From: Peptoniphilus sp034090345 | Lineage (GTDB): Bacteria; Bacillota; Clostridia; Tissierellales; Peptoniphilaceae | Assembly (NCBI RefSeq): GCF_034090345.1 | Contig: NZ_JAXDSS010000069.1 | Span: 1 to 64,000, forward strand | Reading direction: 5' to 3' | DNA: 64,000 nucleotides | Part shown: piece after piece, positions 34,687 through 43,357 of the stretch | How positions within the stretch are numbered: position 1 is the first letter of the stretch | Layout of the letters: every line of letters starts with the position of its first letter | The notes under the pieces: model-generated | Database searches by the model: none | What the model was told of the DNA's origin: nothing | Seen by the model: only the letters and a program-made list of their open reading frames with translations | Made by a program: the position numbers and the translations under genes

Positions 34687-34961
34687 AAACTCATAAGTTT
34701 AGAACATAATTATACAATTTAGTGTTATTTTTGTAAAGTTTAATATCGCAAGTTTAACTAGTGAAAATCTAGAGTTGTCAAACATATGTGACAAGAAAAC
34801 CATCCAATAATATTTTCAAAGGGTGTAATTGTCTTTTACAAATAATGCATACCCTTGTCAAGGGTCGCTCCGCTTTTCCCCTTAAAAGTTAAGAAAAATT
34901 ATTAAAAAGACAAAAATCAAAAACATTGTGCAAAATTAATTTAAAGAGCAATCCTCTACAA

Positions 34962-35001
34962 GTAAGCTATTGCAAAGCTTACAGGAGTTTTATCTTTTTT
35001 T
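34962..35001 (+). terminator. Possible terminator in the gene-free stretch 34687-35098
   Basis: Perfect 7-bp stem GTAAGCT/AGCTTAC with ATTGCAA loop, followed 12 bp later by T7. No gene precedes it on this strand. The same stretch holds a 15-bp palindrome ACCCTTGTCAAGGGT at 34851-34865. Confidence 0.4.
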
Positions 35002-35044
35002 GCTGTCAAATCCAGGATTTTAAGAGTTTTAGAAAGTTTCAATT

Positions 35045-35076
35045 AATGGTATAATTATAAAGATAATTATACCATT
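35045..35076 (+). promoter_or_regulatory. Promoter with 14-bp perfect inverted repeat before Asp23-fakA
   Basis: AATGGTATAATTAT and its exact reverse complement are separated by AAAG. The left arm contains the -10 TATAAT (35050-35055), so a protein bound here, or a 5'-UTR hairpin from the right arm, could control the operon. GGAGGTG at 35088-35094 is the ribosome site of the first gene. Confidence 0.7.
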
Positions 35077-35098
35077 AAAGTGTCATAGGAGGTGCTCT

Positions 35099-35452
35099 AT
35101 GTCTGCAAATATAAATACTGATTTAGGTAATATTGTGATAGAAAATAATGTTATAGCGCATATCGCGGGTATGTCTGCTATGGAATCATATGGAATAGTT
35201 GGTATGGCGTCTAAAAATGCGGCAGATGGTTTATTACAAATTTTAAAACTTGATAATTTATCTAAAGGTATTCAGGTTAATTCAGAAAATGGAATGATTA
35301 ATATTACACTACATGTTGTTTTGGAATATGGTGTGAGAATTTCTACGGTTGGAAATAATATTATAGATAGAGTAAAATTTAATGTTGAAAATTTAACGGG
35401 ACTTACAGTTGATAAAATAGAAGTCTTAGTTGAAGGAATAAGAACAGAGTAG
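35099..35452 (+). CDS. Asp23/Gls24 family protein (YloU-like)
   Basis: 117 residues: GNIVIENNVIAHIAGMSAMESYGIVGM, VVLEYGVRISTVGNNIIDRV and LTGLTVDKIEVLVEGI are the Asp23 core. In Bacillus the same gene (yloU) precedes yloV/fakA. It differs clearly from the Asp23 protein at 20825. Probably membrane- or cell-envelope-associated; function not settled. Confidence 0.9.
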   Translation: MSANINTDLGNIVIENNVIAHIAGMSAMESYGIVGMASKNAADGLLQILKLDNLSKGIQVNSENGMINITLHVVLEYGVRISTVGNNIIDRVKFNVENLTGLTVDKIEVLVEGIRTE

Positions 35453-35465
35453 GGGGAACAGTGGA

Positions 35466-37115
35466 GTGAAGATTGAAAATTTAAATGGGGAATTGATGTC
35501 TCGTGCAATAAATGGGGCAGTCAATTATCTTATTATAAATAAGGAGGAAGTAAATTCCTTAAATGTGTTCCCGGTTCCTGACGGAGATACGGGTACTAAT
35601 ATGTCTCTTACTTCAAAATCGGCATTAAAACAAGTTCAATCTGTGGAAGACTTAACTGCCCACAATGTTTCAAAAGCAGCGGCAAGAGGCTCTCTTATGG
35701 GGGCTAGAGGCAATTCTGGAGTAATACTTTCTCAATTCTTAAGAGGCTTTTCAGAAGGTTGTGAAGAAAAAGAAACTCTAGATATTCAAGAGTTAGCACA
35801 AGCTTTGAAAAAAGCATCTGAAACAACTTATAATGCTGTAATGAAACCTACAGAAGGTACTATTTTAACAGTTGGTAGAGAACTTTCAGATTTTGCAATA
35901 AAGAATTATAGAAAGTACGATGATATTTTAGAATTTTTAAAAGATATTATAGAGGCAGCTAATATATCTCTTTCTAAGACTCCTGAAAAGCTTCAAGTTT
36001 TAAAGGAAGCAGGAGTTGTTGATGCTGGTGGAAAAGGACTTTGCGTTCTTATGGAAGGGGCATATAAAGCGTTATTAGGCGAAGAAATAGTTTCGGAAGA
36101 CGATGATGTACTAAACAAGAAGAAGCAAAAAGAAGTACATTTGGGAAAGGCTGATGAGAATATTGAGTTTGGATATTGTACTGAATTCATAATAAATACT
36201 GAATATGAAGATTTAGAAGCTTTCAAATCTAAATTGTCTCCACTTGGAGATTGTCTATTGGTAGTTGGTGGAAGTGGGTCAGGTCTTATAAAAGTACACG
36301 TTCATACCAATAACCCAGGAAAAGCTCTTCAATACGGAATTGAACTTGGAGATTTACAAGATATAAAAATAGATAATATGAGATTTCAACATGAAGAAGT
36401 TTTATTTTCAAAAGAGGAAGTCGCGTCTACTAAAAAAGACTCTGAAATAGTTGAAGAAAAAGAATATTCAATTATATCAGTTTCAATGGGAAGTGGACTT
36501 TCTGAACTGTTCAAATCAATTGGCGTAGACAAAATTGTTGAGGGTGGACAAACTATGAATCCTAGTACAGAAGATTTTGTAAATGCGGCAAATGATGTAG
36601 CAGGCAGAAATGTAATAATAATTCCAAACAATTCCAATATAATTCTTGCGGCTGAACAAGCAGCTAAAATTAGTAAAAAGAATATAATTGTAATACCTTC
36701 AAAGACAATACCTCAAGGGATAAGTTCAATTTTATCCTTTAGAGAAGACTTAAGTCCAGAAGAAAATAGTGAAATTATGACAAATGCTATGTCTGATGTT
36801 ATATCTGCTCAAGTTACTTACGCCGTTAGAGATACAAACATGAATGGTAAAGATATCAAGATAGGAGATATAATTGGTCTTAGTGGCAAGAATATAGTAG
36901 CTAGTGGTAAAGAAATTGAAACTGTTACAAAAGATTTAATATCTGAGCTTATTGATGATGAACATTCAATTATAACTCTTTATGCCGGAGCAGATGTTAC
37001 AGAAGAAAAGGCAGAAGAATTAAGAGAAGAACTAGAAGAAATATATGAAGAATGTGAAGTTGAATTAGTAAGAGGGGAACAACCTATTTATTATTATTTA
37101 ATATCACTTGAGTAA
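35466..37115 (+). CDS. fakA: Fatty acid kinase FakA / DAK2-domain protein
   Basis: 549 residues, GTG start with AGGGGGA upstream. N-terminal DhaL/DAK2 ATP-binding domain with PVPDGDTGTNMSLT (metal Asp residues) and GARGNSGVILSQFLRG, a middle domain, and a C-terminal DegV-like part. FakA phosphorylates FakB-bound exogenous fatty acids for phospholipid synthesis. No fakB (degV) gene is seen in the window. Confidence 0.92.
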   Translation: MKIENLNGELMSRAINGAVNYLIINKEEVNSLNVFPVPDGDTGTNMSLTSKSALKQVQSVEDLTAHNVSKAAARGSLMGARGNSGVILSQFLRGFSEGCEEKETLDIQELAQALKKASETTYNAVMKPTEGTILTVGRELSDFAIKNYRKYDDILEFLKDIIEAANISLSKTPEKLQVLKEAGVVDAGGKGLCVLMEGAYKALLGEEIVSEDDDVLNKKKQKEVHLGKADENIEFGYCTEFIINTEYEDLEAFKSKLSPLGDCLLVVGGSGSGLIKVHVHTNNPGKALQYGIELGDLQDIKIDNMRFQHEEVLFSKEEVASTKKDSEIVEEKEYSIISVSMGSGLSELFKSIGVDKIVEGGQTMNPSTEDFVNAANDVAGRNVIIIPNNSNIILAAEQAAKISKKNIIVIPSKTIPQGISSILSFREDLSPEENSEIMTNAMSDVISAQVTYAVRDTNMNGKDIKIGDIIGLSGKNIVASGKEIETVTKDLISELIDDEHSIITLYAGADVTEEKAEELREELEEIYEECEVELVRGEQPIYYYLISLE

Positions 37116-37117
37116 TT

Positions 37118-37141
37118 AGCCCCCATTAGTGGGGCTTTTTT
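37118..37141 (+). terminator. Terminator between fakA and recG
   Basis: AGCCCC/GGGGCT stem, 7-nt loop, T6. It lies 10 bp before the recG start, so recG expression may rely on read-through or a close promoter. Confidence 0.8.
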
Positions 37142-37150
37142 AGGATAATT

Positions 37151-39184
37151 ATGAATTTAAACACTAAACTTATAGAACTAAAAGGGATAGGTCCAAAAAA
37201 ACAAAAGCTGTTTGAACAGCTGAGGATAACAACTTTAGAAGATTTGCTTGAAAATTCTCCAAGAGATTATGAAAATAGAGCTAATTTTAAAAAACTTAGA
37301 TCAGCTAATGATGGTGAAAAGGCTACTTTTGTTGTATCTGTAAAGGCAATTGTAGATGATAGGTATGTAAAGAGAAAAATGCATATGCTGTCATTTATTG
37401 TTGAAGATAGCTCTGGAGAAGCAAAAATAACTTTTTTTAATTCTCCATTTTTAAAAAAGAGTATAAGAATAGGAGAAGAGTATTTAGTATATGGAAAAGT
37501 TAGTTTTTTCAAAAATACAATACAAATAAGTTCTCCCAAGATGGAACTCAAACGAACAGCTAATACAATAGGGAGCATAATACCTATTTATAATTTAACC
37601 AAGGGGATTAGCAATCAGGATATTTTAAACAATGTAAATAAAATAGTCGATTTAAATTTGTTCAATGAGATAATCCCAATTAGATTAGTCGAGAAATATG
37701 GTCTAATGGATAAAAATGCTGCCATAAAACAAATACATTTTCCTGAAAATTTAACTAAGTTAATAGCTGCAAAACAACGATTAGCGTATGAAGAATTTCT
37801 ATCTTTCCAAATAAAAATACTTTCACAAAAAATATACAGTGAAGAAATAGAAATAAAACCTTACAAGATTGATAAGAGGGTTACAGATTTTATAAATTCA
37901 CTTTCATTTAAACTTACAGATGGTCAGAAAGAAGCTTTAGATGAAATATTTAATGATTTTAAATCCGGCAAAAAGATGAATAGATTACTTCAAGGTGATG
38001 TTGGCTCGGGCAAGACTATAGTTGCTATTATAAGCATGTATGTAGCGTGCATTAACGGCTATCAATCCACAATCATGGCTCCTACTGAAATATTGGCAAG
38101 ACAACATTTGGAATCTTTTAGAAATTTATTTGATCCACTGGGAGTAAAGGTAGAGTTGTTAGTTGGAAGTACTTCTATGAAAAATAGAAATAGGATTTTA
38201 TCTGGAATAGCAAATGGGGAAATAGACATTTTAATAGGAACACATGCTCTTATTGAAGATAATGTTGAGTTTTATAATTTGGGGCTTAATATAACCGACG
38301 AGCAACATAGATTTGGAGTAAGACAAAGGGAAAAACTAAATACAAAATCAGATACAAACCATGTTTTGGTTATGACGGCGACGCCTATTCCGAGGACATT
38401 GGCTCTAGTATTATATTCTGACTTGGATATTTCAACTATAAATACGTTGCCTCCAAATAGAAAGCAGATAGAAACTACTGCAATTGGTGTTGGGATGCTT
38501 GAGAGAGCTCTAGATTTTATAAGGTCCGAAATTAATAATGGAAGGCAAGCTTATATAGTATGCCCCCTAATAGAAGAGGGTGCTCTTAATTTAAATTCAG
38601 CAACGGATGTATACAATGATATAAAAGAACACTTCAAAGATGTTAGAGTCGGCCTTTTACATGGAAGAATGGCGCCGGCTGAAAAAGAAAATATAATGTT
38701 GGAGTTTAAAGAGAGAAAACTTGATATATTAGTCTCAACTACTGTAATAGAAGTTGGAGTAAATGTTCCTAATGCAACTGTAATGTTGGTGTACAATGCA
38801 GAAAGATTTGGATTGGCACAATTGCATCAGCTAAGAGGAAGAGTTGGAAGAGGAGAACATAAGAGTTATTGTATTTTATTTAATTCTTCAAAGTCTGAAA
38901 TTTCTTGGGAGAGAATGAAGGTAATGACTAATTCTACAGATGGCTTCTATATAGCAAATGAGGACCTTCGATTAAGAGGTGGCGGCGATTTATTTGGCAC
39001 TAGACAATCAGGACTTATGAATTTTAAATTTGCAGATATTATGAGAGACTATAAAATATTAAAAATTGCTACAAATGATGCTAAAGAGATTTTGGAAATG
39101 GATCCTGAATTGAAATTAAAAGAGAATTTAATGCTAAAAAAAGAAATTGAAGAGCACTCTAAATCCTTTAAAATGCTTAATTAA
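37151..39184 (+). CDS. recG: ATP-dependent DNA helicase RecG
   Basis: 677 residues. N-terminal wedge OB domain, Walker A QGDVGSGKT, IMAPTEILARQHLE, DEQHRFG, TATPIPRTLA, and helicase C domain ATVMLVYNAERFGLAQLHQLRGRVGRG. Fork regression and Holliday-junction helicase. Length is standard. Confidence 0.96.
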   Translation: MNLNTKLIELKGIGPKKQKLFEQLRITTLEDLLENSPRDYENRANFKKLRSANDGEKATFVVSVKAIVDDRYVKRKMHMLSFIVEDSSGEAKITFFNSPFLKKSIRIGEEYLVYGKVSFFKNTIQISSPKMELKRTANTIGSIIPIYNLTKGISNQDILNNVNKIVDLNLFNEIIPIRLVEKYGLMDKNAAIKQIHFPENLTKLIAAKQRLAYEEFLSFQIKILSQKIYSEEIEIKPYKIDKRVTDFINSLSFKLTDGQKEALDEIFNDFKSGKKMNRLLQGDVGSGKTIVAIISMYVACINGYQSTIMAPTEILARQHLESFRNLFDPLGVKVELLVGSTSMKNRNRILSGIANGEIDILIGTHALIEDNVEFYNLGLNITDEQHRFGVRQREKLNTKSDTNHVLVMTATPIPRTLALVLYSDLDISTINTLPPNRKQIETTAIGVGMLERALDFIRSEINNGRQAYIVCPLIEEGALNLNSATDVYNDIKEHFKDVRVGLLHGRMAPAEKENIMLEFKERKLDILVSTTVIEVGVNVPNATVMLVYNAERFGLAQLHQLRGRVGRGEHKSYCILFNSSKSEISWERMKVMTNSTDGFYIANEDLRLRGGGDLFGTRQSGLMNFKFADIMRDYKILKIATNDAKEILEMDPELKLKENLMLKKEIEEHSKSFKMLN

Positions 39185-39235
39185 TAATTGTTATACACAT
39201 TTAATTATGATAAAATATGATTGTTTGGAGGAGCG

Positions 39236-39772
39236 ATGAGAGTTATTTCAGGAAGTAAAAGAGGATTAAAACTTCAAACTCCTATTGGAGATGGAACAAG
39301 ACCAACAGAGGACAGGGTCAAAGAAAATATATTTAATATTTTGGGACAGATGTTTTATGATGTAAAAGTGATGGATTTATTTTCAGGTACTGGGCAAATT
39401 GGGATTGAATTTTTATCTCGAGGGGCTGAGAGTGTGACATTTATAGAAAAAGATAAAAAAGTACTTAAAGTTTTAAAAGAAAATTTAAACAAAGCTTCTT
39501 TTAAAGCAAAAATTCTTGAAAATGATGTTTTACTTGCTCTAAATAGTGTTGGAGATAAGTTTGATTATATATATATGGACCCGCCTTATGATGACAGTGA
39601 ATTGTACTACAAGGTTGCTGAGAAAGTATATAAATTAGATTTATTGAAAGAGAATGGAATCTTAGTTGTGGAGGAGAGGACTGAAAATCAACATGATTTC
39701 AGTGAATATTTTGAACTTATAAGAAACAAAAAGTACGGCTCAACAACTATTGAACTTTGGAGAAAAAGATGA
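39236..39772 (+). CDS. rsmD: 16S rRNA (guanine966-N2)-methyltransferase RsmD
   Basis: 178 residues from ATG 39236 with GGAGGAG just upstream; an in-frame TTG at 39221 is inferior. RVISGSKRGLKLQTP, RPTEDRVKENIFN, DLFSGTGQIGIE and the catalytic DPPY are present. Overlaps coaD by ATGA. Confidence 0.95.
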   Translation: MRVISGSKRGLKLQTPIGDGTRPTEDRVKENIFNILGQMFYDVKVMDLFSGTGQIGIEFLSRGAESVTFIEKDKKVLKVLKENLNKASFKAKILENDVLLALNSVGDKFDYIYMDPPYDDSELYYKVAEKVYKLDLLKENGILVVEERTENQHDFSEYFELIRNKKYGSTTIELWRKR

Positions 39773-40248
39773 AAGTCATATATGCGGGGAGTTTTGACCC
39801 TGTAACTAATGGACATTTAGATATAATAAAGAGAGCTAAAGAGATTTTTGGAGAAGTTATAGTAGCAGTTTTAAAAAATACAAAGAAAAATTCTCTATTT
39901 ACGGTGGAGGAAAGGCTTGATTTATTGAGAGAAGTCCTAAAAGATGAAGATAATATCGAAGTAGATTCTTTTGAAGGACTATTAGTAGACTATGCAAGAT
40001 CTAAAAATTGTACTACAATTGTAAGAGGACTTAGATCAGCAGGAGACTATTTAAATGAATATAGTTTGGCAATGGCAAATATGCATTATAAAGATGGAGT
40101 GGAAACTGTATTTCTACTGGGATCTAATACACACTTATTTGTAAGCTCAACTTTAGCGAAAGAAGTAGCCATATTTGATGGAGATCTGTCGCTTTTTGTA
40201 CCCGATATAGTGGGTAAAGCTATGAAAAAAAAATTAGGAGGTAAATGA
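39769..40248 (+). CDS. coaD: Phosphopantetheine adenylyltransferase
   Basis: 159 residues, standard length. GSFDPVTNGHLDII (HxGH-like nucleotide motif), IVRGLRSAGDYLNEYSLA and VSSTLAKEVA. Fourth step of CoA synthesis. ATG at 39769 has GGAG upstream and overlaps the rsmD stop. Confidence 0.96.
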   Translation: MKVIYAGSFDPVTNGHLDIIKRAKEIFGEVIVAVLKNTKKNSLFTVEERLDLLREVLKDEDNIEVDSFEGLLVDYARSKNCTTIVRGLRSAGDYLNEYSLAMANMHYKDGVETVFLLGSNTHLFVSSTLAKEVAIFDGDLSLFVPDIVGKAMKKKLGGK

Positions 40249-40688
40249 TGAATTTAATGGAATTAGTTGAAGAACTTGAAGATTTAATTGAAACTTCAAG
40301 CCAAATACCACTAACAGGTAAATTAATGTTGGACAGAGAAGAACTTCTTGAAGTAATCAATGAAATGAAAGCTCAAATCCCTACAGAAGTAAGGGAAGCT
40401 AAGCAAATCAGCTCAGAAAAAGATTTTATTATTGAAAATGCACAAGCAGAAGCTAACAGAATTATATCTGGAGCAAAAGCTCATGCAGAAGATATAATCT
40501 CACATGATGAATTGGTTATGCAAGCAAATGCAAGAGCAGATGAAATTTTAAGAAGTGCAAATGAAGAATCTAGTCAAATAAGAGAAGGGGCTAGAGATTA
40601 TGCAGATGAGCTACTTGAAAATACTCAAGTTAATCTTTCAGAAATAATCAAAATGTTAAATGAAAATAGACAAGAGTTAAGAGGATAA
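40245..40688 (+). CDS. Coiled-coil protein after coaD (ATP-synthase-b-like)
   Basis: 147 residues, start at tandem ATGs (40245/40248) behind AGGAGG. Almost entirely helical and acidic, with a repeated pattern AxAEANRIIxGAKAHAE resembling DivIVA/V-ATPase-E-like coils. A gene of this type commonly follows coaD in clostridia; function unknown. Confidence 0.75.
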   Translation: MMNLMELVEELEDLIETSSQIPLTGKLMLDREELLEVINEMKAQIPTEVREAKQISSEKDFIIENAQAEANRIISGAKAHAEDIISHDELVMQANARADEILRSANEESSQIREGARDYADELLENTQVNLSEIIKMLNENRQELRG

Positions 40689-40710
40689 GCACCCATATAG
40701 GTGCTTTTTT
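40687..40710 (+). terminator. Terminator after recG-coaD operon
   Basis: AAGCACC/GGTGCTT stem overlapping the stop codon, then T7. Confidence 0.9.
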
Positions 40711-40763
40711 TATACTATTTTTTATTATAGATAAGATATAAAAATAAAACGAATGGAAAATGG

Positions 40764-40769
40764 TATAAT
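40764..40769 (+). promoter_or_regulatory. Promoter -10 of lipoprotein gene
   Basis: TATAAT 26 bp before the lipoprotein start; no clear -35. Confidence 0.5.
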
Positions 40770-40794
40770 ATTTTTAAATATAGGAGGAAATATA

Positions 40795-41310
40795 ATGAAA
40801 AAGACAGCTTTAATTGCTGCTTTATGTTTTATATTCTTGAGCTGTGGCAAAAGTTTTAATCCCTTCGTTAAAGTTAGCATCAGTGATAAAAATGGTGTAG
40901 AGCAATATTTAGAAATTGACAAAGCTGGTAAGTATAGAAAAATAAATAAATTTAAAGCGGATAATTCAAAGACATATAATTTAGATACTGTAGAAAGTTT
41001 TTTGCCTGAGATTATAGAAAAAAAGGTAAAAAATACTGTAAAAGATATTGTGATAACAAATGAAAACGGAAAAAGAGTAAAAGACAATGATATATTGAAT
41101 GCAATTACAAAGAAAGTTGCTAAAGATATTGAGCACAATATTATAGAATGTAAAATTATGGAAGATGAAAATGAATATTTTGTTTTTGTTGCTTTAAATG
41201 TCAACTGGACTGATCCATGTTATCTATATTATTATAATAAAGATACTGGAGAGCTTTTAGAAATTATGGAATGGAGCAATGTTGAAGTTAATTACATAGA
41301 AGTTTCTTAA
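40795..41310 (+). CDS. Putative lipoprotein of unknown function
   Basis: 171 residues from ATG 40795 with AGGAGG upstream; an earlier in-frame ATG at 40753 precedes the promoter. MKKTALIAALCFIFLSCGKS is a lipoprotein signal with lipobox LSC, acylated at Cys17. The mature part is polar with no family recognised. It stands alone between a terminator and the mobile-element region. Confidence 0.75.
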   Translation: MKKTALIAALCFIFLSCGKSFNPFVKVSISDKNGVEQYLEIDKAGKYRKINKFKADNSKTYNLDTVESFLPEIIEKKVKNTVKDIVITNENGKRVKDNDILNAITKKVAKDIEHNIIECKIMEDENEYFVFVALNVNWTDPCYLYYYNKDTGELLEIMEWSNVEVNYIEVS

Positions 41311-41364
41311 AGATACTGTGTTATAAATAAAAGATAGAAAATGATAAGTGAAATGTGCATTATA

Positions 41365-41715
41365 ATCATGACTTGATAATGCAATTAAATAAGGCTCATG
41401 CATAAAACAGATTAGAGACCAAGGTAAAACATTTTTCTAAAATACAAGTTGTTAATTATTGATGAAATAGGATATTTGTCAATTGATAAACAAGGGGCTA
41501 ACTTACTATTTCAATTAATAAATAAGAGGTATGAAGAGAATTCAATTATAATTATTACAAACCAGCCTTTTAGTAAATGGGGTGAGGTTTTCTCTGATTC
41601 CACATTGGCTAACGCCATTCTTGACAGATTAATAAATAATTCGAGCATTATTAAAATTACAGGACTTTCTTATAGCTTAAAAGGGAAAATAGTTCAATTT
41701 GATATTACAATTTAG
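41365..41715 (+). mobile_element. istB remnant (IS21 helper ATPase, 3' half)
   Basis: Reading through one stop and a frameshift gives LIMQLNKAHA, NRLETKVKHFSK, then LLIIDEIGYLSID (Walker B), IIIITNQPFSKWGEVF (sensor region), LANAILDRLINNSSIIKI and the C-terminus. Walker A and the first half are missing. The matching istA wreck is 35 kb away at 6.3 kb. Confidence 0.75.
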
Positions 41716-41980
41716 GGTAATAATTAATTTTAATAATTGTACATTTTTGAGTTGACATTTACAAAAGGATAGATTTGATGAAATCAAACAAACCATCATG
41801 GAAATATAATCCAAGTGTGATGAAGCTCAAGACTTTAGAAAGGAACTGGAAAAGCAACACCTCATGGCAGAGTTTGATAAAAATGTATGGCTTAACGTGG
41901 TAGACTACTTTACGGTTTGTTATAATGAAAAAATTGAATTTACATTCCTTGATAGCAGTCAGGCAGAATTGAATAGGTAA
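41644..41980 (+). repeat. Scar repeat, copy 1 (istB tail + recombinase tail)
   Basis: About 335 bp with high similarity to 49071-49404; the stretch with TGTATGGCTTAACGTGGTAG and beyond is nearly identical in both. Each copy carries the end of istB followed by the end of a serine recombinase and stands just before a TetR gene. Confidence 0.8.
41763..41980 (+). pseudogene. Serine recombinase C-terminal remnant, copy 1
   Basis: Frame with stops upstream; the readable end contains DFRKELEKQHLMAEFDKNVW then VVDYFTVCYNEKIEFTF and Q-x-ELN, which is the typical C-terminal end of large serine recombinases of conjugative elements. No catalytic domain is left. Confidence 0.6.
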
Positions 41981-41991
41981 AATAGTAGAAA

Positions 41992-42030
41992 GGCACTTCA
42001 CTTAAATTTAGGAGAAGTGCCCATTTTTTG
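41992..42030 (+). terminator. Terminator after recombinase scar, copy 1
   Basis: GGCACTTC with GAAGTGCC, 14-nt loop, then T6 after CCA. It isolates the following TetR promoter. Confidence 0.85.
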
Positions 42031-42067
42031 TTTTTTAATAAACAAGCGATGATATTGATAATAGCTA

Positions 42068-42130
42068 TTGACAAAAAAATTAGTTAGGAGTAACATATTA
42101 ATTATCGAGGATATCCTCGATAATTAATAT
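42068..42130 (+). promoter_or_regulatory. TetR promoter with 36-bp perfect palindrome operator
   Basis: TTGACA, 17 bp, TAACAT; the palindrome at 42095-42130 (half-site ATATTAATTATCGAGGAT, then its exact complement) overlaps the end of the -10 and covers the start of transcription. It is best explained as the operator of the TetR gene directly downstream, controlling the whole transporter operon. Confidence 0.85.
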
Positions 42131-42146
42131 AAAGGAGGAATCTTTA

Positions 42147-42746
42147 TTGACGAGAAAAAGATTAAGCAAAGAAGAAAGAAAGTTACAAATTCAGAAAGCG
42201 GCTAAAAAGGTTCTCCTTGAAAATGGTTATGAAAATACAACTATGGAGAATGTTATTTCAGAGACGGGTATGTCAACGGGAGGTGTATATCACTATTATA
42301 AAAGTGTTTTTGATATTTTTTATGACATTATGCTAGAGGGCTTAGATTATGGAAAGCATAGAAATTTTGAGAATCCAGAAAAAGATTTAAATATTTTCAT
42401 TGATTATCAGATGGCAAAAATATTTGATGACAATGAATATAAGTCGTTATTTGCCATGCTGTTAAAGGGAATTGATTACAACGATGAATTAAGAGAAATG
42501 TATTTAAAATTAAATGACAGGTACAAGGAGATATTGAGTAAAAACTTTGAAAGGAGTTCTGTGCCGATTGAAATTTTAGATGATTCATTTTTAATTTTTT
42601 TTGTACATTCTTTAATCATGGGAAATGAAAGTTTTGTTTCATTAGGCTCAAAAGAAGTATTTAAAGAGAATAAAGAGATAGTTAAAAAAATGATTGTTTT
42701 ATATTTAAATGAAAAATATCCAAGCACTAAAAAGAATAGTTTCTAG
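42147..42746 (+). CDS. TetR family regulator of ECF/ABC cassette
   Basis: 199 residues, TTG start with AAAGGAGG 10 bp before. N-terminal helix-turn-helix: IQKAAKKVLLENGYENTTMENVISETGMSTGGVYHYYKS. The ligand domain is not recognisable. It is the first gene after the palindromic operator and 11 bp before the ECF S component, so it most likely represses its own operon until a ligand binds. It is a diverged sister of the TetR at 49526. Confidence 0.9.
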   Translation: MTRKRLSKEERKLQIQKAAKKVLLENGYENTTMENVISETGMSTGGVYHYYKSVFDIFYDIMLEGLDYGKHRNFENPEKDLNIFIDYQMAKIFDDNEYKSLFAMLLKGIDYNDELREMYLKLNDRYKEILSKNFERSSVPIEILDDSFLIFFVHSLIMGNESFVSLGSKEVFKENKEIVKKMIVLYLNEKYPSTKKNSF

Positions 42747-42757
42747 GAGGAAAGAAA

Positions 42758-43354
42758 ATGAAATTAAAAGATTTTATCACAGTAAGTTTGTTAGGACTTG
42801 TCGCATTTATTATTAGTATGGTTGGGGGAATGGCTACCCAGATATTTGGTGCATGGGGTGTTTTTATTCATGTGTCTGTAGGTAGTTTTTTGTGTGCACC
42901 GATTTATTTTGTAATGTGCCATAAAATTCATAAAAGAGGAGCTGCGTTTATTTATAACTTAGTAAGAGGTATCGTATATGCAGTTATGGGCTTTTTACCA
43001 ATGACTGCGATTATGGCAGTTGCAGGTATTGCAGGAGAATTATCTATTGGCAAAGCTGACAATTATAACAATAATCAAAGAATAACAGTTTCTTATGTAA
43101 TATCGGAAGTGATTTATGCATTACATGGATTCTTCTTTATTCTATTTTTAGGTGTCAATGGACTAGCTAAAACATTTCCAAATTTATTTACGGTGGAAAA
43201 GGCACAAGCAGTTCACGACACATTCTTTGATCCTAAAAATCTAATGACTATATTAGCTATTGAAATAATTGCCGCTTTACTTGGTGCTTTGTTTGGCAAA
43301 TATGTACATCAAAAATTCTTCAATAAAAAGAGTCATTCTGAGAGTGTATTGTAG
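42758..43354 (+). CDS. MptD-family ECF transporter S component
   Basis: 198 residues, about five to six membrane helices, no lipobox. MKLKDFITVSLLGLVAFIISM, GSFLCAPIYFVMCHKI and RGIVYAVMGFLPMTAIMAV match the Trep_Strep/MptD family of putative substrate-binding membrane proteins. It is followed by EcfT and EcfA, so it probably gives substrate specificity. The substrate is unknown. Confidence 0.8.
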   Translation: MKLKDFITVSLLGLVAFIISMVGGMATQIFGAWGVFIHVSVGSFLCAPIYFVMCHKIHKRGAAFIYNLVRGIVYAVMGFLPMTAIMAVAGIAGELSIGKADNYNNNQRITVSYVISEVIYALHGFFFILFLGVNGLAKTFPNLFTVEKAQAVHDTFFDPKNLMTILAIEIIAALLGALFGKYVHQKFFNKKSHSESVL

Positions 43355-43357
43355 AGT

